Of a DNA stretch of 64,000 nucleotides, positions 9,634 through 16,427 are shown in pieces. Within the stretch, counting starts at the first letter, position 1. Each line of letters opens with the position of its first letter. Made by a program: the position numbers and the translations under genes. Source of the DNA: Symplocastrum torsivum CPER-KK1 (GTDB lineage Bacteria; Cyanobacteriota; Cyanobacteriia; Cyanobacteriales; Coleofasciculaceae); assembly GCA_019358875.1 (NCBI GenBank), contig JAHHIF010000003.1:124001-188000 (forward strand). The letters are read 5' to 3'. The notes under the pieces were generated by a model, which had not been told where the DNA came from, searched no databases, and was given only the letters and a program-made list of their open reading frames with translations.

Positions 9634-9663
9634 GTCGTTAGTCATTGGTCATTGGTCATTGGT
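9634..9663 (+). repeat. heptamer tandem repeat (GTCATTG)n
   Basis: Three perfect GTCATTG units, preceded by one degenerate unit (GTCGTTA), between apt and the permease gene. Short tandem heptamers are a known feature of filamentous cyanobacterial genomes. Confidence 0.7.
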
Positions 9664-9698
9664 GAAGCACAACTGACAAACGGCAAAGGACACTAACT

Positions 9699-10763
9699 AT
9701 GACTTCTTCTACGAAGGATTCCTCAGTTCGGGATGGATTCGATGGCTTTCGCAATCGGCTCACTCGGTTAGTTACGAGTGAGACGTTTCTCTATGTTGTG
9801 AAGCGTTTGTTGCAAGCGATGTTGACCTTACTGTTGGCATCTGCTTTGAGTTTTGCAATCATTCAGCTAGCACCAGGGGATTACTTGGATACCCTCCGGC
9901 AGAATCCAAAAATTTCGCCGGAGCGAATCGAGGAACTACGGCGACAATTTGGTCTGGATCAGCCAGCCATTGTGCAGTATTGGCGTTGGCTGGTGGGAGT
10001 AGTGACAAGAGGTGACTTCGGTATAAGTTTTACTTATTTTCGTTCCGTATCATCTTTGTTGTGGGAGCGAGTCCCCGCAACATTACTCATGGCGATTGCC
10101 TCGCTTGTTGTTACTTGGGCGATCGCAATTCCTCTTGGTATTGTTGCCGCTGTTCACCAAAACCGAGCATTTGATCGATGTCTACAAGTCATTAGTTATG
10201 GGGGACAAGGCTTTCCTAGCTTTATCACCGCCTTACTAATGCTCATCGTCGCACAGAACACCTCCCCATTCTTACCCGTGGGTGGCATGACGAGTATCAA
10301 TCACGCGGATTTGTCGCCAATCGGTAAAGTGTTGGATATCGGCTGGCACCTGATTTTGCCGACAATTGCTCTATCTATCGCAGGCTTTGCTGGTCTACAG
10401 CGCATTACCAGAGGAGAAATGCTAGATGTTCTGCGCCAAGACTATATCCAAACGGCTCGTGCCAAGGGACTCCCAGAAAACCGGGTCATATATGTCCACG
10501 CCCTTCGTAATGCGGTTAATCCTTTGGTAACACTATTGGGATTTGAGTTTGCTGGCTTGTTAGGCGGTGCATTTATTGCCGAATCTTTCTTCAACTGGCC
10601 CGGACTAGGGCGTCTGATTCTGGAGGCAGTAAGAGCGCAAGACCTCTATTTGGTGATGGCAAGCTTGATTATGGGCGCTGTGCTGCTCATTGTAGGCAAC
10701 TTGTTAGCGGACTTGTTGCTGAAGTTCGTCGATCCCCGGATTCGTCTGGAGGATCTGAAGTAA
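9699..10763 (+). CDS. Dpp/Opp-type ABC transporter permease
   Basis: 354 residues, an integral membrane subunit of a peptide/nickel-type ABC importer (BPD_transp_1 family, DppB/OppB group). After an unusual 30-residue hydrophilic N-terminus, TM1 (about 34-57) is followed by the group signature QLAPGDYLD and the LRRQFGLDQPAIVQYWRWL region, then five further hydrophobic segments. The ATPase-contact EAA loop is present near 245-275 (DYIQTARAKGLPENRVIYVH). The C-terminus reads DLLLKFVDPRIRLEDLK. No binding protein, second permease or ATPase gene adjoins, so the partners must be elsewhere and the substrate cannot be named. Confidence 0.9.
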   Translation: MTSSTKDSSVRDGFDGFRNRLTRLVTSETFLYVVKRLLQAMLTLLLASALSFAIIQLAPGDYLDTLRQNPKISPERIEELRRQFGLDQPAIVQYWRWLVGVVTRGDFGISFTYFRSVSSLLWERVPATLLMAIASLVVTWAIAIPLGIVAAVHQNRAFDRCLQVISYGGQGFPSFITALLMLIVAQNTSPFLPVGGMTSINHADLSPIGKVLDIGWHLILPTIALSIAGFAGLQRITRGEMLDVLRQDYIQTARAKGLPENRVIYVHALRNAVNPLVTLLGFEFAGLLGGAFIAESFFNWPGLGRLILEAVRAQDLYLVMASLIMGAVLLIVGNLLADLLLKFVDPRIRLEDLK

Positions 10764-10785
10764 GTATTTATGCTGTTTCCTTGCC

Positions 10786-11079
10786 ATGTTCACTCAAATC
10801 TATTATCTGATTCTTTCTAGAGCTGACGGTCGCTATTTAGTTGCCCAGCCAAATCCAAGTAGCAGTGACGCTGGGGCAAGCTATTTGTTGATGTTTCGTG
10901 AACACTTTGATGCTCTGAGTTATCTCAATGCTCACGGTTCTGATGTTGCTGACCGCTTTGCTGTAGAGACAGTTTCTGGAGGCCAGTTAAAAGGATTACT
11001 CCAACGCTGGGGATTTACGGGTGTCGGTATCGTTCAAGACCCTTTAGTACCCCAAATTGAGTTTCTCGAACACGGTTAA
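10786..11079 (+). CDS. conserved-looking hypothetical protein (97 aa)
   Basis: 97 residues from ATG 10786, 22 bases after the permease stop and therefore possibly co-transcribed with it. It starts MFTQIYYLILSRADGRYLVA, a beta-hairpin-like opening, and has a helix-rich centre (LMFREHFDALSYLNAHGSDV) and an acidic end. No signal peptide or membrane segment and no motif I recognise. No convincing ribosome binding site precedes it. The composition is protein-like and the frame is free of overlap, so it is probably real; function unknown. Confidence 0.65.
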   Translation: MFTQIYYLILSRADGRYLVAQPNPSSSDAGASYLLMFREHFDALSYLNAHGSDVADRFAVETVSGGQLKGLLQRWGFTGVGIVQDPLVPQIEFLEHG

Positions 11080-11213
11080 GCAAATAGTGTTCCAGTGCGA
11101 GGCAGGTGGGGAAATGGGGCGGTAGGAAGTTAATGTACATAAACTTTGGAGTTTGTCATTTATCACCCCACCACCTCGTCATTGATTGCCTTTATTTAGA
11201 AACCGACCCTTCG

Positions 11214-11630
11214 CTACGGCAAAAATCGATCCAATGCCGCCTTCAACTCTTCGATTTCTACTTCAATATTGCCTTCTTCAGCAGCACGACCGATGCACTG
11301 GGTTAAATGTTCATCCAGAATAATTCGTGCTACTCGATCTAGTGCGCCTCGAACAGCAGCGACTTGCACCAGAACATCAGGACAAGGGCGACTTTCCTGC
11401 ACCATCGTTTTGATTCCTCGAATGTGTCCCTCAATCCGAGAAAGCCGATTGACGATTCGCCGCAGAGATTCTTCGTCATGAACGTGGCGATGTGTAGATA
11501 CCTCGCCATGATGATGTTCTATCGGGCTGTGATGTACATCCAGCTCTTGGGTACACTCATCTTTCCCTGGAATGGCAAAGGTTTCGTTAATCAATGGGTT
11601 AACTCCAATTTTTGGATTACGAACACTCAT
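11214..11630 (-). CDS. CsoR/RcnR-family metal-sensing repressor, InrS-like
   Basis: 138 residues from ATG 11630 (a TTG one codon upstream is the alternative). The C-terminal 90 residues are the all-helical CsoR/RcnR DNA-binding domain (LRRIVNRLSRIEGHIRGIK), which binds DNA when metal-free. The sensory residues can be read directly: Cys83 (RPCPD), His108 and Cys112 (DEHLTQC), plus an N-terminal His-rich arm (HHSPIEHHHGEVSTHRHVHD). A Cys-His-Cys set with an N-terminal His is the arrangement of the cyanobacterial nickel sensor InrS; copper-sensing CsoR normally lacks the His arm. Nickel or cobalt is therefore the likely signal. No efflux gene lies beside it, so the target is elsewhere in the genome. 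Confidence 0.88.
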   Translation of the reverse strand: MSVRNPKIGVNPLINETFAIPGKDECTQELDVHHSPIEHHHGEVSTHRHVHDEESLRRIVNRLSRIEGHIRGIKTMVQESRPCPDVLVQVAAVRGALDRVARIILDEHLTQCIGRAAEEGNIEVEIEELKAALDRFLP

Positions 11631-11990
11631 CAACAGATGGAAGAGACAAGGAGAATCGGGGGCATTTGTGGCACTGCTGCCAAGCCGTAAGGCTTACCCC
11701 CTTTTGAGAAAGCGCAAAGAGAGGGAAAATTCTCCACATCTTGCCAACTTTCTTGAACACCCTCTTCTTCCATCAATAAATTCGTACTCCTGATCCTAGC
11801 CTAGAGCGGGGAATCTATAGCGATAATCCTTGATGCGACAGAAACCTAGACAGTCCGTAAAACGTCCTCATCAGGTGAATCTCAGTAACGTTAACTGAAC
11901 TGTCAGAATATTTATATGACTACTTGTAGCGACAAATAAACTTCTCCTACAGTTTTTCAAGAAACTTGCTCCGAATTCAAGATTGATGCT
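11631..11990. other. divergent intergenic region
   Basis: 360 bases between the leftward sensor gene and the rightward htrA gene. It must hold both promoters. A C-rich tract (TTACCCCCTTTTG near 11694-11706) could be part of a CsoR/InrS-type operator but no full G/C-tract palindrome is visible. An AT-rich stretch near 11905-11925 is a plausible htrA promoter. Confidence 0.4.
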
Positions 11991-13202
11991 ATGCGATTGA
12001 CAAAGTTTTCTCTTCCTCTGCGCCAAACGAGTACTTACCTGCTTGCGATCGTTCTTGGTGTCGTTTTAACGGTTGGCTTTTATCAGGTATTGCCATCTCA
12101 GGCAGGCCCGGCACCGGGCTTAGAATCAGCAACACCAACTCTGCTGGCTCAACGGCAGCCAATACCTAACACAGCTACCAGTGGCAGTTTTGTAACATCA
12201 GCTGTCAATCGAGTGGGATCATCGGTAGTGCGGATTGACACTGAACGCACAATCACGCGCCGTGTTGACCCATTCTTTGATGACCCAGGCTTCCGGCGCT
12301 TTTTTGGTGAAGACTTTTTCCCCCAGATGCCACAAGAAAGACGCCTCCGGGGTCAAGGGTCAGGCTTCATCATTGACAGCAGTGGGATTATTCTCACCAA
12401 TGCTCATGTGGTCGATCAGGCAGATAAGGTGACTGTTCTCCTCAAAGATGGACGTAGTTTTGAGGGGAAGGTACAGGGTGCGGATGAAGTCACTGACCTC
12501 GCCGTTGTCAAAATTGATGGTAGAGATTTGCCTGTTGCACCTCTAGGAGATTCTGGACAGGTATCGGTGGGTGATTGGGCGATCGCAGTTGGTAATCCCT
12601 TGGGGCTGGATAATACGGTTACGCTGGGGATTGTCAGCACCCTTCAGCGGTCTAGTACTCAGGTGGGTATTCCTGATAAGCGACTAGATTTTATTCAAAC
12701 TGATGCTGCGATTAATCCAGGTAACTCTGGTGGTCCACTCCTGAACCAACAAGGAGACGTGATTGGCATCAACACCGCCATTCGTCCCGATGCAATGGGA
12801 ATTGGTTTTGCAATTCCGATTAACGAAGCCAAAACAATTTCAGCTAAGCTGGCACGGGGTGAAAGAATTGCCCATCCTTATCTTGGAATTCGGATGGCAA
12901 CGCTGACACCTCAGATAGCCGCAGAAAACAACAGCGACCCCAACTCCTCCTTTATGGTGCCGGAAGTCAATGGTGTCTTAGTGGTGCAAGTATTACCCAA
13001 CACTGCTGCTGCTAGCGGAGGACTTCGACGTGGAGATGTAATCGTCGAAATCGAAGGGAAACCGATAGCCACGGCTGAGCAGTTACAGCGTACCGTTGAA
13101 AACAGCGGCGTGAATCAAGTACTACAAATCAAGGTGCGTCGCGGCAACCAGACGAACACGCTCTCTGTCCGTACTGGCGAACTACCTTCGACAAGCTCAT
13201 AA
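11991..13202 (+). CDS. HtrA/Deg-family serine protease
   Basis: 403 residues. An N-terminal hydrophobic segment (about 16-37) is a signal peptide or anchor, so the enzyme works in the periplasm, thylakoid lumen or at a membrane. The trypsin-like domain has the full catalytic triad: His139 (LTNAHVV), Asp169 (VTDLAVVKI) and Ser246 (NPGNSGGPL). One PDZ domain follows (about 285-395, LGIRMATLTPQIA then GLRRGDVIVEIEGKPI). This is the architecture of cyanobacterial HhoA/HhoB/HtrA, which degrade damaged exported proteins during heat and light stress. Which of the three paralogues it is cannot be told from one sequence. Confidence 0.93.
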   Translation: MRLTKFSLPLRQTSTYLLAIVLGVVLTVGFYQVLPSQAGPAPGLESATPTLLAQRQPIPNTATSGSFVTSAVNRVGSSVVRIDTERTITRRVDPFFDDPGFRRFFGEDFFPQMPQERRLRGQGSGFIIDSSGIILTNAHVVDQADKVTVLLKDGRSFEGKVQGADEVTDLAVVKIDGRDLPVAPLGDSGQVSVGDWAIAVGNPLGLDNTVTLGIVSTLQRSSTQVGIPDKRLDFIQTDAAINPGNSGGPLLNQQGDVIGINTAIRPDAMGIGFAIPINEAKTISAKLARGERIAHPYLGIRMATLTPQIAAENNSDPNSSFMVPEVNGVLVVQVLPNTAAASGGLRRGDVIVEIEGKPIATAEQLQRTVENSGVNQVLQIKVRRGNQTNTLSVRTGELPSTSS

Positions 13203-13280
13203 AAGCCTTCAATAATTCGGGGAGCAGCTTTTTAGATTTAGCCCGTATACCAGTGGGTGCATCCCTTGCGTGACCAATAG

Positions 13281-13301
13281 CCACAGACTAGAAGTCTGTG
13301 G
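13281..13301. repeat. hairpin CCACAGACT-AGA-AGTCTGTGG
   Basis: Perfect inverted repeat with 9-base arms and a 3-base loop, 79 bases after the htrA stop codon and 17 bases before a larger palindrome. It may serve as part of a transcription terminator or belong to a palindromic repeat family. Confidence 0.75.
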
Positions 13302-13318
13302 CTGTACAAACTAAACCC

Positions 13319-13354
13319 GCCTGCGCGGACTGTTTTAAAACAGTCCGCGCAGGC
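13319..13354. repeat. perfect 36-bp palindrome
   Basis: Half-site GCCTGCGCGGACTGTTTT followed immediately by its exact reverse complement, with no loop. It lies between htrA and the convergent DUF1816 gene. It can extrude a strong GC-rich hairpin and could terminate transcription from either side, though there is no T-run; REP-like mobile palindromes are the alternative reading. Confidence 0.85.
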
Positions 13355-13431
13355 AAACTTCGGTTTTGTCGGCGCGATTTCCTGTTCAACAGGTACTTTT
13401 GCAAAAACGGGATGCTCCCAATACAAGTTGC

Positions 13432-13809
13432 CTAGGCGCTCAGATCAGGCGAAATAGTAAAGTAAGCTTTCTCTCTCCATTCATCTTTAAAAACTGTTAG
13501 CTCTTTGGGTTGACACTGCTTAATCTCGATCGCAATTAGTTGTGGTCTTTCCTGTTCTAGGTCTTCCAGGTAGCCGAGTTGAGCCAGTTGAGCTTCACGG
13601 TGACTGACAAAGGGACCAAAATAGTAGGTACAATCAGGCTTTTTCGTGATGATTTCGACCCACCAAGCCTTTCCCATCTTCTCTAAGTAAGACGTAAAAA
13701 GCTCTTCAGCATCTTCTAAAAATTTGTTAATGATTACTTGTAATAACTCTAAGCTTAGTGTTGAAGTATGGGCTTGTAACTGTTCTATTGACGCTGTAGG
13801 GTTGAGCAT
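13432..13809 (-). CDS. DUF1816 domain protein
   Basis: 125 residues. The core KAWWVEIITKKPDCTYYFGP followed by FVSHREAQLAQLGYLEDL matches DUF1816, a small cyanobacterial domain found alone or with phycobilisome linker-like proteins. The first 40 residues form a predicted amphipathic helix (LELLQVIINKFLEDAEELF), longer than the minimal domain. No signal peptide. Single-gene unit with a long upstream region. Function is not established; some family members are linked to light or nutrient response but nothing in this sequence decides that. Confidence 0.85.
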   Translation of the reverse strand: MLNPTASIEQLQAHTSTLSLELLQVIINKFLEDAEELFTSYLEKMGKAWWVEIITKKPDCTYYFGPFVSHREAQLAQLGYLEDLEQERPQLIAIEIKQCQPKELTVFKDEWREKAYFTISPDLSA

Positions 13810-14364
13810 GATTATTTCCTATTTGTTAAGTAATCTTTACCCAGCGGATAAATAGGTATAAGTGAGAAGAAACATTAAATTATTTAAAGGAGAGGTTATA
13901 TCCCCCAGTAAATGTATAACTCGATACAGCATCAAATTAAACCAATCTTTAAGTAGATTTACTTTGATTGATAAAAAGAGCTGAACATCATATCGACAAC
14001 GCTACAGCGTTTTCTAGGCTAATGAGGTACATCTATCCTACTCTCCCATTCTCTATAGGAGAAGAGAGAAAAATTGACTGTACCTCACCAGTATGAAAAT
14101 TGCTGTATGAACAATAGCTTGGTATAAATACTTAAACATACTCGTGGTTGAGTAAGTTCTCAGTGCGGCAACTCAAGAGTTAATTTCCTCAGGAATTTAG
14201 CTACACCAATCTCCATGTATTTTCCCAATTGATGCATTAATCCTCGGTTCTGGTTGCCGTTTTCGATACAGGCTCTAAAGCGTGACGGCAAAGCTTCTAT
14301 AACCGGAGTGTGAGCAATATAGAAGCGTTCCAGAAAGAAAACGTATTAAGCGCAAGGAGGAAAA
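13810..14364. other. long intergenic region with a structured element
   Basis: 555 bases between the leftward DUF1816 gene and the rightward GerMN gene. It contains an inverted repeat with outer arms TGAGGTACA (14023-14031) and TGTACCTCA (14079-14087) and an inner CTCTC/GAGAG pair (14041-14045 and 14064-14068), about 280 bases upstream of the GerMN gene. Otherwise AT-rich; no ORF or RNA family was recognised. Confidence 0.5.
14354..14361 (+). promoter_or_regulatory. strong Shine-Dalgarno AAGGAGG
   Basis: GCAAGGAGG sits just upstream of the ATG at 14365. It is near-perfect and unusually strong for this window; it fixes the start of the GerMN gene. Confidence 0.75.
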
Positions 14365-14985
14365 ATGCTTCGTTTTTTCAAGTCACCTCTAGTAGTCTCT
14401 GGTCTTTTGTGTACAGTAATGTTGTCGGCGGCGTGGGCAAATGTAGGAGAAAAGTTCGCCTCATCCAATGACTCAGCACAATTAGCCATAAAATCATCTG
14501 GAGAGTTGATACCAGCTCAATTAAAGACCCAGCCAGCCTCGTCATCAACTATCGCAGCACGTCTAAACTCAGTCAAAGTATTTTTTCCGAAACAGCCCCA
14601 GAGCAATAATGACTTCAGCTATGTTGAAGCTGTGAACCGGACAACTCAAAGCCAAACTTTAGCCCGGTTTGCCGTCGAACAATTGATTGCAGGACCAACA
14701 AGTGCTGAAAGGCAAAAGGGTTTTGTTGGAGCGGTTCAATTGAGAGATAGCTCCAACTGTGGAGGTGATTTTAATGTATCAATTTCTAGGGGAGCAGCAC
14801 GTCTGCAATTTTGTCGCACAGTGGTTTCGGCAGGAGTTGGAGATGAGGCTCGGGCAAAAAGTGCCGTAACAGCTACACTTAAGCAATTTAGAGGCGTTCA
14901 ATCTGTCGTTATTCTGGACAAAAATGGCAATTGCTTTGGGGATATGAGTGGAGAAAACAGGTGTTTAAGCAATTCTCGCTCTTAG
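14365..14985 (+). CDS. GerMN domain exported protein
   Basis: 206 residues. A signal peptide or anchor covers about residues 8-26 (VVSGLLCTVMLSAAWA), so the product is exported. The GerMN domain spans about 70-200: VKVFFPKQPQ at its start, then ARFAVEQLIAGPTSAERQKG, a Cys in NCGGDFNVSI, LQFCRTVVSAGVGDEARAKS, and a final VVILDKNGNCFGDMSG. The Cys residues may form disulfides outside the cytoplasm. The domain is named after Bacillus GerM but is widespread in cyanobacteria, where its role is undefined, probably in cell-envelope binding. Expressed from its own strong ribosome binding site. Confidence 0.85.
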   Translation: MLRFFKSPLVVSGLLCTVMLSAAWANVGEKFASSNDSAQLAIKSSGELIPAQLKTQPASSSTIAARLNSVKVFFPKQPQSNNDFSYVEAVNRTTQSQTLARFAVEQLIAGPTSAERQKGFVGAVQLRDSSNCGGDFNVSISRGAARLQFCRTVVSAGVGDEARAKSAVTATLKQFRGVQSVVILDKNGNCFGDMSGENRCLSNSRS

Positions 14986-15128
14986 TCCACCAGAATGGAA
15001 ACAGATGTTTGCTTCTGAAATCAGGATTGCATCTGAAACTGAGGTTGTAAGGCTTCAGAATGGTGCATCTCATCACGTCATTATTAATGTGTGGAAGTGC
15101 TTCCTGGAATTTGATTGCGAGGTGATTG

Positions 15129-16427
15129 ATGGCACTGGATTTGGGGAGATTTTACCAAGCCTGTAACCCTAGCCCTTTGGATTTAGCTAATCCTGAGGCG
15201 CGGAAGTACTATATTGATTTTTCCTCTGTACGTGGAGGCAACATTATGCGGGAGTTGGGGCGAACCATCAGCCGCCTCTCCCCGGATAAGCCGACGTGTC
15301 AGTTGTTTACGGGACATATTGGCTGTGGCAAGTCTACAGAATTGCAGCGACTCAAGGCGGACTTGGGGCAGCAGGGGTTTCATGTGGTGTATTTCGAGTC
15401 TAGCCAGGTTCTGGAAATGGCAGATGTCGATGTTACGGATATTTTGCTTGCGATCGCACGTCAAGTGAGTGAGAGCCTGGATGCTGTTCAAATCAGGCTT
15501 AAGCCAGGATACTTTGTGAGTCTATTCCGTGAAATCGGGGAGATTTTGCAAACACCTGTTGAGATAAGCGATGTGGAGTTTTCTGTCGGCATTGCCAAGA
15601 TTACGTCTAAGACTAAAGATAGCCCTAAACTTCGCTCTCAGTTGAGGCAATATTTAGAGCCGCGCACGAATGGAATTTTAGAAGCGATTAACAAGGAGAT
15701 ATTTGCACCTGCTACAGAGAGACTAAAGCAGCAAGGCAGAAAAGGACTGGTTGTAATTATTGATAATCTCGATCGCTTAGATAACTCGGTGAAGCCAACA
15801 GGACAAATTCAGCCGGAATATCTCTTTGTGGAACGGGGTGAACAGTTAAGCCAGTTGAATTGCCATGTAGTCTATACAATTCCGCTAATATTGAGATTTT
15901 CCAATGCTTTGGGAAGGCTGATGAATCGCTTTGGCAGAGAACCCCAGGCATTGCCGATGGTGCCAGTGCAGTTACGCGCTGGTGGTGAATACAAAGAGGG
16001 GATGGCGCAGCTGCAACAGATGGTACTGGCGAGAGCATTTCCTGATATTCATCCGGTTCAGCGTGTCGATTTAATTCCAGAAATTTTTGATAGTCCTGAG
16101 ACGTTAGAGCGACTGTGCCGTGTTAGTGGTGGTCATGCGCGGAATTTGCTGATGCTAGTATCCCGCTGTCTGGAAAGAGACGATCCGCCTCTGTCGCGGG
16201 ATTGTATTGAGGGAGTGATTCGGCAACGTCGTAATGAGTTAACGATGGCAATCACTGAGGATGAGTGGGAGTTGCTGCGTCAAGTGGGGCAACAGAAAAG
16301 CTTAAGAGGAGAGGAACGCTACCAAATTTTAGTACGCGATATGTTTGTATTTGAATATAGAGACTCCGAGGGGTCTTGGTTTGATATCAATCCGATTTTG
16401 GCAGAAGCGAAAGAATTTCAGCCATGA
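15129..16427 (+). CDS. AAA+ family P-loop ATPase of a two-gene NTPase locus
   Basis: 432 residues from ATG 15129, preceded by GAGGTG; a TTG one codon earlier is the alternative. Walker A is GHIGCGKS (62-69) and Walker B LVVIIDNLDRL (207-217); a likely sensor region is HVVYTIPLILRFSN. The N-terminus (MALDLGRFYQACNPSPLDLA, then YYIDFSSVRGGNIM) precedes the P-loop as in cyanobacterial orphan ATPases of the ORC/STAND-like side of AAA+. The C-terminal 100 residues look helical and winged-helix-like (DEWELLRQVGQQKSLRGEER). The stop overlaps the next start by 4 bases (ATGA), so it is tightly coupled to the STAND-WD40 gene and probably acts with it. Specific function unknown; conflict or signalling role is inference. 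Confidence 0.82.
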   Translation: MALDLGRFYQACNPSPLDLANPEARKYYIDFSSVRGGNIMRELGRTISRLSPDKPTCQLFTGHIGCGKSTELQRLKADLGQQGFHVVYFESSQVLEMADVDVTDILLAIARQVSESLDAVQIRLKPGYFVSLFREIGEILQTPVEISDVEFSVGIAKITSKTKDSPKLRSQLRQYLEPRTNGILEAINKEIFAPATERLKQQGRKGLVVIIDNLDRLDNSVKPTGQIQPEYLFVERGEQLSQLNCHVVYTIPLILRFSNALGRLMNRFGREPQALPMVPVQLRAGGEYKEGMAQLQQMVLARAFPDIHPVQRVDLIPEIFDSPETLERLCRVSGGHARNLLMLVSRCLERDDPPLSRDCIEGVIRQRRNELTMAITEDEWELLRQVGQQKSLRGEERYQILVRDMFVFEYRDSEGSWFDINPILAEAKEFQP

